In this document: positions 35,231 through 43,892 of the stretch, one piece after another
How positions within the stretch are numbered: the stretch's first letter is position 1
How the letters are laid out: every line of letters starts with the position of its first letter
Assembly (NCBI GenBank): GCA_963759955.1
Contig: CAVXCA010000038.1
Span: 1-64,000 of the forward strand
Direction: 5' to 3'
DNA from: Roseiarcus sp963759955
GTDB lineage: Bacteria > Pseudomonadota > Alphaproteobacteria > Rhizobiales > Beijerinckiaceae
Length of the DNA stretch: 64,000 nucleotides
The notes under the pieces: model-generated
The model's database searches: none
What the model saw: the letters and a program-made list of their open reading frames with translations, nothing else
What the model was told of the DNA's origin: nothing
Program-made: the position numbers and the translations under genes

Positions 35231-36616
35231 TCAGGCGGCGGCCTTGCCGAGCTTGGCGCGCCAGCCCGGGAACAGCGCGTCGGCGTCGTGCGGGAAGCTC
35301 TCGAAGGCGCGCGCGAATTCGCGGTGCTCCTTGGCGAACGCCACCGGATCGGCGCCGGCCTTCCAGCATTGTTCCGCCTGGCGCAGCGAAAGCGCGCCCG
35401 CCGCGCCGCCGTCGACATGGCCGAAGGCGCCGCCGCCCGCCGTCATGATCAGGTTGGAATGGCCGAGATTCTTGAAGAAGCCCGGCATTCTGAGCGCGTT
35501 CATGCCGCCCGAGATGATCGGCGTGGTCGGGTTCATGCCCAGCCATTCCTGATGGTAGAACGGGCCGTCGGCGCTGTCCTGGGTGATCATGTAAGCGATC
35601 GCCTTGTCGGCGGCTTCGCCTTCCATCTTGCCGAAGCCCATCGTGCCGGTGTGGATGCCCGAAGCGCCCTGCAGCCGCGCCATCTTCGACAGCACGAAGG
35701 CGGTGTAGCCGCGCTTGGAATTCGGCGAGGTCACGGCGCCGTGGCCGGCGCGGTGATAGTGCAGGTACTGCTTCGGGAACCTGCGGCGCGCCGTGGTGAT
35801 CGCGGCGGGACCGGCGACATAGCCGTCGACCAGGAACGCGATGTGGTCGGCGTTAGGCCCGAAGGTCTCGAGAATATATTCGCCGCGCGCGACCATTTCG
35901 TGGTGATCGTCCGCCGTGATGTTGAACGAGAACAATTTGGCTTGGCCGGTCTTGTCCTGGGCGCGGACCATCGCGTCGTTGACGGCGCGGACCGTTTCCC
36001 GGAACGGCGCGAACACCTGATTGCCCTGCGGCTCGTCGTTCTTGATGAAATCGCCGCCGAGCCAGAAGTCGTAGCAGGCGTTGGCGAAAGGCTGCGGCCT
36101 GAGACCGAGCTTGGGCTTGATGATGGTGCCGACGATGAAGCCGCCGTCGACCACCGGGCGGCCGAGCACGCGCCACAGATCCTTGATCGTGGTCGACGGG
36201 CCGTCGAACAGTTTGAGATAGGCCGGCGGCACGTAGAAATCGTACATCTTGCCGTATTCGACGTCGCCCATGCCCTGGTTGTTGCCGATGGTCAGGGTCA
36301 GGAACGAGGCGATCATCGCCCGGCCGTCGATGATGTTGCGGTCGAACAATTCGATCGGATAGGCGATCTTCATGATCTGCTTGGCCTCGTCGATTTCATA
36401 GACGAGCGCGTCGACGCCGCGGGTGAAGTCGTCGGTGGTCGAGACTTCGACGTTGGTGCCGGTGGAGGATTCGGCCGCGAAATGCGCCGCGGTCTGAAGG
36501 TAATTGCCGAAACCCGCCTTGGGCTTCATGATGTAGGCGCACAGAACGTGACGGCCGCCTTCGATCAGCTCCTTTTCGGAGAGCTTCAGATTGGCGTAGC
36601 GATCTGACTGGTCCAT
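35231..36616 (-). CDS. cbbM: form II ribulose-1,5-bisphosphate carboxylase/oxygenase
   Basis: Fixes CO2 on ribulose-1,5-bisphosphate. 461 residues, single-subunit form II. Signatures follow the Rhodospirillum rubrum enzyme shifted by one residue: MDQSDRYANLKLSEKELIEG start, NNQGMGDVEY, catalytic Lys167 in GTIIKPKLGLRP, the carbamylated Lys192 in GGDFIKNDEPQGNQ, HYHRAGHGAVTSP, and loop 6 ASGIHTGTMGFGKMEG. ATG follows TTGGAGATGAAACC. No cbbL, cbbS or cbbX is visible in the window. Form II enzymes suit high CO2 and low O2. Confidence 0.98.
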   Translation of the reverse strand: MDQSDRYANLKLSEKELIEGGRHVLCAYIMKPKAGFGNYLQTAAHFAAESSTGTNVEVSTTDDFTRGVDALVYEIDEAKQIMKIAYPIELFDRNIIDGRAMIASFLTLTIGNNQGMGDVEYGKMYDFYVPPAYLKLFDGPSTTIKDLWRVLGRPVVDGGFIVGTIIKPKLGLRPQPFANACYDFWLGGDFIKNDEPQGNQVFAPFRETVRAVNDAMVRAQDKTGQAKLFSFNITADDHHEMVARGEYILETFGPNADHIAFLVDGYVAGPAAITTARRRFPKQYLHYHRAGHGAVTSPNSKRGYTAFVLSKMARLQGASGIHTGTMGFGKMEGEAADKAIAYMITQDSADGPFYHQEWLGMNPTTPIISGGMNALRMPGFFKNLGHSNLIMTAGGGAFGHVDGGAAGALSLRQAEQCWKAGADPVAFAKEHREFARAFESFPHDADALFPGWRAKLGKAAA

Positions 36617-36733
36617 GGTTTCATCTCCAATCGTTTGGCCGTCGTCGAACGGCCGAGTTGCGGGCGGGCTCGTTGTGGTCCGCCTCGAAACGGCGGCGCC
36701 TGAGCTTGCGACTCTGGCGCCGCTTGAACCCCC

Positions 36734-38737
36734 TCAGGGCGTGAGCGTCGCCGCCGTGGCGACGATCGCATCGACGGTGATGCCGAAGTGCTTGTAGAGA
36801 TCGCCGGCCGGCGCGCTGGCGCCGAAGCCAGGCATGCCGATGAAGGCGCCGCGTTCGCCGATCCAGCGATCCCAGCCGAAGCGGCAGAGGGCTTCGACGG
36901 CGATGCGCGGCGCCGTTCCCAGCACTTCGCGGCGATAGCTTTCCGGCTGGGCCTCGAAAAGATCCCAGCACGGCATCGAGACGACCGCGACGCGCTTGCC
37001 GAGCTTGCCAAGGGCGGCTGCGGCCTCGACCGCGAGCGCGACTTCCGATCCCGTCGCGATGAGGGTCAGATCGCGTTGGCCCTCGGCCTCGTCGAGGACA
37101 TAGGCGCCGAGCGCGCACTTGTTGACGTCGTGCGCCTTGCGCAGGGTCGGCAGATTCTGTCGCGACAGAATGAGCGCGGACGGCGTCTCGCCCGCGGCGA
37201 GCGCCAACTCCCAGCACTCGGCGGTCTCCACCGCGTCGCAGGGGCGGAAAACGTGGAGGTTCGGCGTCGCGCGCAGCATCGCGACGTGCTCGACCGGTTG
37301 ATGCGTCGGGCCGTCTTCGCCCAAGCCGATGGAATCGTGGGTGAGGACGTGGATCACCTGCTTGCCCATCAGCGCGGAGAGACGGATGGCGCCGCGCGCA
37401 TAGTCGGAAAAGACGAGGAACGTTCCGCCGTAGGGAATGAACCCGCCGTGCAGCGCAAGGCCGTTCATCGCCGCCGCCATGCCGAACTCACGGATGCCGT
37501 AGCGCACGTAGCGGCCGGAGAAATCGCCCGCGGTCAGCGACGCCATGCCCTTGGTGATCGTCAGGTTGGAATGGGTGAGATCGGCCGAACCGCCCATGGT
37601 CGTCGGGATCGTGGCGTTGACGACTTCGAGCGCCATTTCCGAAGCCTTGCGCGTCGCGACCGACGGGGCCTTGGCGACGAGGCCGGCCTTGAATTCGGCC
37701 ATGCGCGCCGAGAACTCCGCCGGAATCTCGCCCGACAGCGCGCGTGTGAAGCGCTCGCGCTGCGGGTCGGCGGCGAGCCGCGCTTCCCAAAGTTCGCGCT
37801 GACGCACGGCGCGTTTGCCGGCGGCCCGCCAGGCGGCGAGGCAGTCCGCGGGAACCTCGAAGGGCGGCCACGGCCAGTTGAGATTGGCCCGCGCGGCTTC
37901 GATCTCGGCCGCGCCGAGCGGCGCGCCGTGGGTCGATTCCGATCCTTGCTTGCTGGGCGCGCCGAAGCCGATGGTGGTGCGGCAGGCGATGAGGGTCGGG
38001 CGCGACTGCTTCTTGGCCGTTTCGAGCGCGGCTTTCACTGCGCCCAAATCGTGGCCGTCGACCGCCAGCGTGTGCCAGCCGGAGGCCTCGAAGCGCGCGC
38101 GTTGGTCCGTGCTGGTGGACAGCGACGCGCTGCCGTCGATCGTGATCTTGTTGTCGTCCCACAGCACGATGAGCCGGTTCAGCTTCAAATGCCCGGCGAG
38201 ATCGATCGCCTCCTGGCTGACGCCTTCCATCAGGCAGCCGTCGCCGGCGATGACGTAGGTGTGGTGATCGACGAGGTCGGCGCCGAAACGCGCCGCCATG
38301 GCGCGCTCGGCGATCGCCATGCCGACCGCCGTCGCCAGACCCTGGCCGAGCGGTCCGGTCGTCGTCTCGATTCCCAGCGCGTGGCCGTATTCGGGATGCC
38401 CTGCCGTCTTCGCGCCGAGTTGGCGGAAACGCTTGATCTCGTCGATCGTCATGTCGGGATAGCCGACGAGGAAATGGATCGCGTATTGCAGCATCGAGCC
38501 ATGCCCGGCCGACAGCACGAAGCGGTCGCGGTCGGGCCAGAAGGGCGCCGCAGGGTCGAACTTCATCACCTTGGTGAACAGCACCGTTGCGACGTCCGCC
38601 ATGCCCATCGGCATGCCGGGATGGCCGGACTTGGCGCGTTCGACCGCGTCCATCGCGAGGAAACGGACCGCATTGGCCATGACGGCGTGCGGAACCGCGG
38701 GCGTCGTCGTCTTTTCAATCGCGTCAATCGCGTTCAT
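36734..38737 (-). CDS. cbbT: transketolase
   Basis: ThDP enzyme moving two-carbon units in the Calvin and pentose-phosphate cycles. 667 residues. MANAVRFLAMDAVERAKSGH and PGMPMGMADVATVLF start the protein; the ThDP motif is GDGCLMEGVSQEAIDLAGHL ending in NLIVLWDDNKITIDG-like residues; HDSIGLGEDGPTHQPVEHVA and FRPCDAVET mark the pyrimidine domain. It lies 117 bp before cbbM. In many cbb operons an aldolase gene (cbbA) sits between these two; there is none here. Confidence 0.97.
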   Translation of the reverse strand: MNAIDAIEKTTTPAVPHAVMANAVRFLAMDAVERAKSGHPGMPMGMADVATVLFTKVMKFDPAAPFWPDRDRFVLSAGHGSMLQYAIHFLVGYPDMTIDEIKRFRQLGAKTAGHPEYGHALGIETTTGPLGQGLATAVGMAIAERAMAARFGADLVDHHTYVIAGDGCLMEGVSQEAIDLAGHLKLNRLIVLWDDNKITIDGSASLSTSTDQRARFEASGWHTLAVDGHDLGAVKAALETAKKQSRPTLIACRTTIGFGAPSKQGSESTHGAPLGAAEIEAARANLNWPWPPFEVPADCLAAWRAAGKRAVRQRELWEARLAADPQRERFTRALSGEIPAEFSARMAEFKAGLVAKAPSVATRKASEMALEVVNATIPTTMGGSADLTHSNLTITKGMASLTAGDFSGRYVRYGIREFGMAAAMNGLALHGGFIPYGGTFLVFSDYARGAIRLSALMGKQVIHVLTHDSIGLGEDGPTHQPVEHVAMLRATPNLHVFRPCDAVETAECWELALAAGETPSALILSRQNLPTLRKAHDVNKCALGAYVLDEAEGQRDLTLIATGSEVALAVEAAAALGKLGKRVAVVSMPCWDLFEAQPESYRREVLGTAPRIAVEALCRFGWDRWIGERGAFIGMPGFGASAPAGDLYKHFGITVDAIVATAATLTP

Positions 38738-38762
38738 CGTGTGACCTTTCCGCGTTGTTCGT

Positions 38763-39638
38763 TCAAATCGCGCGCCGCCGGCGCTCCACCAGTTTCATGA
38801 TCATCGGCGTCAGGATGAGCTGCATCGCGATGTCGAGCTTGCCGCCGGGAATGACGATCGAATTGGCGCGGCTCATGAAGCTGCCTTCGATCATGGTGCG
38901 CAGATACGGGAAATCGATGCCGCGCGGATTGCGGAAGCGAATGACCACCATCAACTCGTCCGGAGTCGGGATCCAGCGCGCGACGAAAGGGTTCGAAGTG
39001 TCGACCGTCGGCACGCGCTGGAAATTGATGTCGGTCTGCGAAAATTGCGGACAGATGTAAGTGAGGTAATCGGGCATGCGCCGAAGGATGGTGTCGGTCA
39101 CCGCCTCGGTCGAATAGCCGCGCGTCGAGCGATCGCGAAACAGCTTCTGGATCCATTCGAGATTGATGACGGGAACGACGCCGATCTTCATGTCGGTGTG
39201 CTGGGCGAGGTTCACCTTGTCACTGACGACGCAGCCGTGCAGACCTTCGTAGAACAGCAGGTCCGAGCCCGGCTCGAAATCGCGCCACGGCGTGAACGTG
39301 CCGGGCGGGCAGCCGTAGACTTCGGCCTCGTCCGCGTCATGGATGTAGGTGCGCGTCTTGCCGCCGCCGGTGGCGGCGTATTCGGCGAAGGTCTTCTCGA
39401 GCTCTTCGAGCAGGTTCGCATCGGCGCCGAAGTGGCTGTAGTGGTTGTCGCCTTTCGTCGACGCCTCTTTCATCTGTTCGCGCATTTCCATGCGGTCCCA
39501 GCGATGGAACGCGTCGCCCTCGATATAGACCGGGTTGATCTTCTCGCGGCGAAAGATCTGTTCGAAGGTGCGCTTGACCGACGTCGTGCCGGCGCCGGAC
39601 GAACCCGTGATCGCGATGATCGGATGCTTGAGTGACAT
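38763..39638 (-). CDS. cbbP: phosphoribulokinase (class I)
   Basis: Phosphorylates ribulose-5-phosphate to the RuBisCO substrate; unique to the Calvin cycle. 291 residues from ATG 39638, after a GGGGGGAAGT ribosome site; a start five codons earlier is less likely. Seen are the P-loop ITGSSGAGTTSVKRTFEQIF, VYIEGDAFHRWDRMEMRE, GKTRTYIHDADEAEVYGCPP, and LLFYEGLHGCVVSDKVNLAQ with the catalytic-region acid. It lacks the N-terminal cysteine pair of thioredoxin-regulated plant enzymes, as expected for class I. Confidence 0.97.
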   Translation of the reverse strand: MSLKHPIIAITGSSGAGTTSVKRTFEQIFRREKINPVYIEGDAFHRWDRMEMREQMKEASTKGDNHYSHFGADANLLEELEKTFAEYAATGGGKTRTYIHDADEAEVYGCPPGTFTPWRDFEPGSDLLFYEGLHGCVVSDKVNLAQHTDMKIGVVPVINLEWIQKLFRDRSTRGYSTEAVTDTILRRMPDYLTYICPQFSQTDINFQRVPTVDTSNPFVARWIPTPDELMVVIRFRNPRGIDFPYLRTMIEGSFMSRANSIVIPGGKLDIAMQLILTPMIMKLVERRRRAI

Positions 39639-39656
39639 CGGACTTCCCCCCAATCG

Positions 39657-40700
39657 TCAGTGACGCAACAGGCCGCGCTTGCCGAACAACGGCGAACGCT
39701 CGGCCGAATGATCGCCGTAGAGAAAATAGCGCTTGACCCGTTCGACCTTGTCGGTGGAGCCGAAGATGAAGGGGGTGCGCGCGTGAATGCTCGTCGGCGC
39801 GATGTCGAGAATGCGATTGACGCCGTCGGTCGCCAGCCCGCCGGCCTGTTCGACCAGCATGGCGATCGGATTGGCTTCATAGAGAAGTCGCAGGCGTCCC
39901 TTGGCGTAGCCGGCGCGCGCGTCGTCGGGATAGAGATAGACGCCGCCGCGCACGATGATGCGATAGGCGTCGGCGACCATCGAGGCGGTCCAGCGCATGT
40001 TGAAGTTCTTGCCGCGCGGCCCCTCGTCGCCCAGCACGCAATCGTCGACATAGGCGCGGATCGGTTCGGGCCAATGCCGGGAATTCGATGCGTTGATCGC
40101 GAATTCGGCGGAGCCGTCGCGGATATGAAGATTGAGCCGCGACATGCGGAACGTCCCGGTGTCCGGATCGAGCGTCGCCACGTGCGTTCCCGCGCCGATG
40201 GAGAACACCAGGCAGGTTTGCGGCCCGTAGAGCGCGAACCCCGCCGCGCGCTGCCGGTTTCCCGGCTGCAGGAAATCCTCTTCCCTCGCGCCGCCTCCCG
40301 CCGGGGCGTCGAGCACGGAAAAGATCGAACCGATCGAAATGTTCGAATCGATGTTCGACGATCCGTCGAGCGGATCGAGCGCGACGAGCAGCTTGCCATC
40401 GGGATTGATGATCGTCGGGGCGTGGCGCTCCTCGGAAACGAGAGCGCGAACGTCGCAGCCGCGCAAACCCTGATCGAGCGCCTTGTCGGCGAACAGGTCG
40501 AGCGCCTTCTGGTCGTCGCCGTCGGGATTGGCCGCGCCTACCGCCGCCTCCATCGCGCCGGCCAGGCGGCCACGGCGAATGAGATGGGCGATCGGAATCG
40601 TCGCCTCGGCGAACGCTTTCACCACTCGCGCCGGTTCCGGCGCCCCGTGACGGCTCAGAAACTCGCCCAGGTCCTGACCCATCGATTCGAATTCGGTCAT
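39657..40700 (-). CDS. cbbF: fructose-1,6-bisphosphatase class I
   Basis: Hydrolyses fructose-1,6-bisphosphate (in some autotrophs also sedoheptulose-1,7-bisphosphate) in the Calvin cycle. 347 residues. Metal and catalytic motif KLLVALDPLDGSSNIDSNIS, then SIGSIFSVLDAPAGGG, GGVYLYPDDARAGYAKGRLR and LLYEANPIAMLVEQAGG. First gene of the leftward cbb operon, 146 bp from the divergent cbbR. It overlaps nothing; cbbP begins 18 bp downstream. Confidence 0.97.
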   Translation of the reverse strand: MTEFESMGQDLGEFLSRHGAPEPARVVKAFAEATIPIAHLIRRGRLAGAMEAAVGAANPDGDDQKALDLFADKALDQGLRGCDVRALVSEERHAPTIINPDGKLLVALDPLDGSSNIDSNISIGSIFSVLDAPAGGGAREEDFLQPGNRQRAAGFALYGPQTCLVFSIGAGTHVATLDPDTGTFRMSRLNLHIRDGSAEFAINASNSRHWPEPIRAYVDDCVLGDEGPRGKNFNMRWTASMVADAYRIIVRGGVYLYPDDARAGYAKGRLRLLYEANPIAMLVEQAGGLATDGVNRILDIAPTSIHARTPFIFGSTDKVERVKRYFLYGDHSAERSPLFGKRGLLRH

Positions 40701-40790
40701 GGCTCCCCCCTTTCCGTCCTCCCGCAGCCGGCCTCGTCGGGTCCGTCCCGCGACAATTGCGAATATGAGGACTTGCGCGTGAAAGAAAAC

Positions 40791-40824
40791 TGAATTATTT
40801 TTATATCTCGTTAGAAATATTTGA
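40791..40824. promoter_or_regulatory. candidate CbbR operator in the cbbF-cbbR gap
   Basis: The 146-bp divergent gap contains an AT-rich core. TGA-N7-TTA at 40791-40803 fits the TNA-N7-TNA pattern described for CbbR sites, and TTA-N8-TGA at 40811-40824 is a near-copy on the cbbR side. LysR proteins usually bind two such sites between divergent genes. The match is by eye only. Confidence 0.5.
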
Positions 40825-40846
40825 ATTCGCTCGGGAGGCCCCCGCC

Positions 40847-41797
40847 GTGCGCACCGTGACGCTGCAACAAATCGACACCTTGCAAGCCATCGCCGAGGCT
40901 GGCTCTCTGGTGGGCGCGGCGGCCGACCTCAACATGACCCCGGCGGCGCTGACCGCGCGCCTCAAAGGGCTGGAAAGCGCGGTCGGATTGCCCCTGTTCG
41001 ATCGCACTTCGGCGGGACTGCGCCTCAACACGGCAGGCCAGGTCGCGCTCGAGTCGGCCGGCGCCATCGAACGTGCGGTGCGCGAATTCGTCGAGGCGAT
41101 GCACGCGGTCAAGACCGGCCAGGGCGGACGCCTTTCGGTCGGCGCGGTCTCCACCGCCAAGTATTTCGCGCCGCGCCTGATCGCCGCCTTCCTCGCCCGC
41201 CACCCCAAGATCGAATTGCGCTTCCAAATCGGCAATCGCGCGCAAACGATCGACTGGATTAGGACGATGGACGTCGAAATCGCCCTCGCCGGACGCCCGC
41301 CGAGCGACGTGCCGATCGCCAAGGCCGCGCTCGGCCCGCATCCTTATGTGATGATCGCGCCTCCCGATCACCACCTCGCCGGCGCCGGCCGCATCGCCCG
41401 TCAGCAACTGGCGGGCGAGGCGTTCCTGTTTCGCGAGCCCGGTTCGGGAACGCGCTCGCTGTTCGAATATTTCATCGGCGACACCGAAATCAGGCGCGTG
41501 CAACTCGGCATGGAGCTCGGCTCCAACGAAACGATCAAGCAGGCGGTGATGGCCGGGCTCGGCATCGCCCTGATCTCCGCCCATACGATCGGAGCGGAAC
41601 TCGCCGACGGCCGCATCGCCTGTCTCGACGTCGACGGCCTGCCGATCATCCGTCAGTGGTTCGTCGTCCACCGCACCGATCGTCCGCTGTCGCCGGCGGC
41701 GAGCGCGTTCCGCGATTTTGCCGAGGCCCACGGCGCCGAATTCCTGCCGCAAGGCGTCAGCGCCGGCGAACGGACCGTTGCGGCCTTGGCCGGCTGA
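40847..41797 (+). CDS. cbbR: LysR-family activator of the cbb operon
   Basis: 316 residues from GTG 40847 with a GGGAGGCC ribosome site. N-terminal winged HTH: TLQQIDTLQAIAEAGSLVGA, AADLNMTPAALTARLKGLES. The effector domain follows (LSVGAVSTAKYFAPRLIAAF; FLFREPGSGTRSLFEYFI; LGSNETIKQAVMAGLGIALI), as in CbbR, which senses metabolites such as RuBP. Divergence from cbbF supports the name. The C-terminal tail is slightly longer than usual. Confidence 0.94.
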   Translation: MRTVTLQQIDTLQAIAEAGSLVGAAADLNMTPAALTARLKGLESAVGLPLFDRTSAGLRLNTAGQVALESAGAIERAVREFVEAMHAVKTGQGGRLSVGAVSTAKYFAPRLIAAFLARHPKIELRFQIGNRAQTIDWIRTMDVEIALAGRPPSDVPIAKAALGPHPYVMIAPPDHHLAGAGRIARQQLAGEAFLFREPGSGTRSLFEYFIGDTEIRRVQLGMELGSNETIKQAVMAGLGIALISAHTIGAELADGRIACLDVDGLPIIRQWFVVHRTDRPLSPAASAFRDFAEAHGAEFLPQGVSAGERTVAALAG

Positions 41798-41911
41798 GCC
41801 TCGCCGCGGGCGGCGGGATCGCGGGGCGAAGCGCGCCGTATTAAGATGGCCGAGCCGACCGTCGCCGCAGCGGGCGCCCGCCGTCGAGTCCTTGGGGAGA
41901 AATCGCTTCTG

Positions 41912-42484
41912 ATGTCCGCACGTTGCCGCATCGAAGGCTACGCCATCGTTTCCGCCGACGGGATGATCGCGGACGCGGACGCCGTCATGCCGAACGCCCT
42001 CAAGAGCGAGGCCGATCAACGGTTCTTCGAGCGCGAGCTCGACCACGTCGACTTGGTGGTGCACGGCCGCCACTCGCACGAAGGCCAGCCGAACTCGCCG
42101 CGTCGGCGGCGGGTGGTGTTGACCCGCCAAATTGCCGCGATCGCCCCCGATCCGGACAATCCGGCGTCCGTGCTGTGGAACCCCGCCGGCGCAACGTTCG
42201 ACCAGGCCTGCGCAGCGCTCGGGCTTTCGGGCGGCGTCGCCGCGATCATCGGCGGACCCGAGGTCTACAGTCTCTTCCTCGAAATCGGCTATGACAGCTT
42301 TCACCTCTCTCGCGCCGGCAAGGTCGCCCTGCCGGGCGGCCTGCCGCTCTTCTTGCAAGGCCCGCAGGAACGCTCGCCCGAGGCGGTGCTGCGGCAATAC
42401 GGCCTCGAACCGGAGGCCGAGCGCGCGCTCGACGACGCCAATGGCGTGAGCGTGGTCCGTTGGCGACGGAAAACGCCGGCCTGA
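41912..42484 (+). CDS. dihydrofolate-reductase-like protein
   Basis: 190 residues with the DHFR/RibD C-terminal fold: IEGYAIVSADGMIADADAVM start, LVVHGRHSHEGQPNSPRRRR in the cofactor region, VAAIIGGPEVYSLFLEIGYD as the GG-containing loop, and FHLSRAGKVALPGGLPLF. It differs from classical FolA, so the substrate is unsure; it may reduce a pterin or related compound. ATG 41912 follows TTGGGGAGAAATC. It lies downstream of cbbR, same direction, 114 bp apart, and converges with the pterin dehydratase gene. Confidence 0.75.
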   Translation: MSARCRIEGYAIVSADGMIADADAVMPNALKSEADQRFFERELDHVDLVVHGRHSHEGQPNSPRRRRVVLTRQIAAIAPDPDNPASVLWNPAGATFDQACAALGLSGGVAAIIGGPEVYSLFLEIGYDSFHLSRAGKVALPGGLPLFLQGPQERSPEAVLRQYGLEPEAERALDDANGVSVVRWRRKTPA

Positions 42485-42505
42485 CCCTCGCCTGCCCGCG
42501 TCCAG

Positions 42506-42817
42506 TCACGTCATGCTTTGAAAGCGATGCGCGGCGGCGCTGATCCGCGAAGCCAATTTGACGTCCAAGTCGGTCACCGCATCGCCCGCGTCGTGCGTGC
42601 ACAAAGAAAACGACACGCGATTGTAAGAATTATGCAATTCCGGATGGTGGTTCAGCGCCTCGGCCTCGAGCGCGACCTGCACGATGAACGCGATCGCGTC
42701 GCGAAACGTCTGGAACTCGAACGCGGCTTCGATGCTTCGTCCCTCGAGCGACCAGTCTTTCAGCTCTTGCAGGGCCGAACGAAGTTCGCCGTCGCCGAGG
42801 ATCTGGTGGTTCGCCAT
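42506..42817 (-). CDS. 4a-hydroxytetrahydrobiopterin (pterin-4a-carbinolamine) dehydratase
   Basis: 103 residues, the full PCD fold. The active-site motif is EALNHHPELHNSYNRVSFSL, then the second His in CTHDAGDAVTDLDVKLA. The enzyme recycles pterin cofactor for aromatic amino-acid hydroxylases or acts in molybdopterin-related metabolism; no phhA is present here. An AGGAGACGCGCC ribosome site precedes the ATG. It starts 30 bp after the DUF2478 gene ends, same strand. Confidence 0.93.
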   Translation of the reverse strand: MANHQILGDGELRSALQELKDWSLEGRSIEAAFEFQTFRDAIAFIVQVALEAEALNHHPELHNSYNRVSFSLCTHDAGDAVTDLDVKLASRISAAAHRFQSMT

Positions 42818-42847
42818 GGCGCGTCTCCTCCACTGCCCCCGCTTTGG

Positions 42848-43441
42848 TCAGGGCGCGATCCTCTCGCCCTCGCCAAAACGCGCGCGTTCGCCCAGGCGCG
42901 CTTCGAGCCAGCGCCACACCGCCGCTTCGTCCGCTGCGATCGCGCACAGATCGCCGGCGAAGTCCTTCAGCGCCGGCGCGTAGGCCGGGGCGACGCCGAT
43001 GAGGACGGGGATGTCGGCGTCCAGCGCCGCCGCGATCGCGTCGCGCACGCCGCCCCCCTCCTCCGCCTCGGCCTTGCCGAATTTGTTGAGAATGACGAGA
43101 TCGGGCGCGGCATCTCGGATCGCGCGCTCGATCAGTTCCGCCGCTTCGGTCAGCGCGCCCGGATCGAGATGGCAACCCTGCGCGAGATCGCCGCGATCCT
43201 CGGAAATGCGGATGCGCCGCCCGCTCGTCAGATCGGAAAGAAACATGTCGCAGCGGCTGCGCCCCGGATGCGGCGCATCCTTCTGCAGCGCGCCGGCGAG
43301 GCGCAGGCCGGCGCTCCTCGCGCGCTCGGCGACGCGAACGAACAGCGCGTCCGCCGCGCGCGCGTCGTCGCGCAGCACCGCGCAGACCGCCGCGCCGACA
43401 AGAGCCGGTTCGCGTTGAAGATCGTCCGTCGTCGCGCGCAT
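42848..43441 (-). CDS. DUF2478 nucleotide-binding-like protein
   Basis: 197 residues. AAVCAVLRDDARAADALFVR start, RLAGALQKDAPHPGRSRCDM, LTSGRRIRISEDRGDLAQGC, and PDLVILNKFGKAEAEEGGGV with an NKFG signature and acidic residues of the THEP1-like NTPase fold typical of DUF2478. Members are often near molybdate transport genes; here it precedes a pterin dehydratase. Function unproven. Confidence 0.78.
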   Translation of the reverse strand: MRATTDDLQREPALVGAAVCAVLRDDARAADALFVRVAERARSAGLRLAGALQKDAPHPGRSRCDMFLSDLTSGRRIRISEDRGDLAQGCHLDPGALTEAAELIERAIRDAAPDLVILNKFGKAEAEEGGGVRDAIAAALDADIPVLIGVAPAYAPALKDFAGDLCAIAADEAAVWRWLEARLGERARFGEGERIAP

Positions 43442-43601
43442 CGCGTCGCTCTACGCTCCCGTTTCGTCTCCCCGGCGGACGATTTCCGATTTGAACCCGG
43501 ACGATCGCGCCGCCGAGCCAATATGGATGGCTTCGCCCGCGCCGGCAATCGCGACCAAGGGCGGCGGCGCCGGAGCGGCGGCAGGCCGTGCAGCGTGACC
43601 C

Positions 43602-43830
43602 CTTCCCCCTTTGCGGGGGAAGGGGTCATGCGCAGCATGACGGATGAGGGGGATCGCGCGGAGGGCGACGGCTCTGTCCGTTCGCCATCGGGGATCATCG
43701 CAATGGTGATGTGCGGTTTCGTGGCGCATTGAAAAATGATTGGCGCTCGTCGAAGCCATCGCGCTTTGCGCGATCCCCCTCATCCGTCGCCCCTTCGGGG
43801 CGACACCTTCCCCCGCGAGGGGGGAAGGAG
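43602..43830. repeat. composite palindromic intergenic repeat
   Basis: CCCCTTCCCCCTTTGCGGGG then AAGGGG and GGATGAGGGGGATCGCGCGG face GCGCGATCCCCCTCATCC, GCCCCTTCGGGGC and CCTTCCCCCGCGAGGGGGGA across about 110 bp. The arms can pair. Same layout as at 9756-9971. It fills most of the 450 bp between the DUF2478 gene and ssb. Confidence 0.75.
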
Positions 43831-43892
43831 CGCGCGCCTCTTCCCTTTCGTCGACGCAAGACCGCTCGGCACGAGCCCGCGACGATCGCCGC

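Noticed and set aside
35046..35546. 166-codon open frame covering the cbbM 3' end and the cbbM-cbbE gap
   Set aside because: Most of it overlaps cbbM in another frame; the last 50 codons in the gap have no support beyond an open frame.
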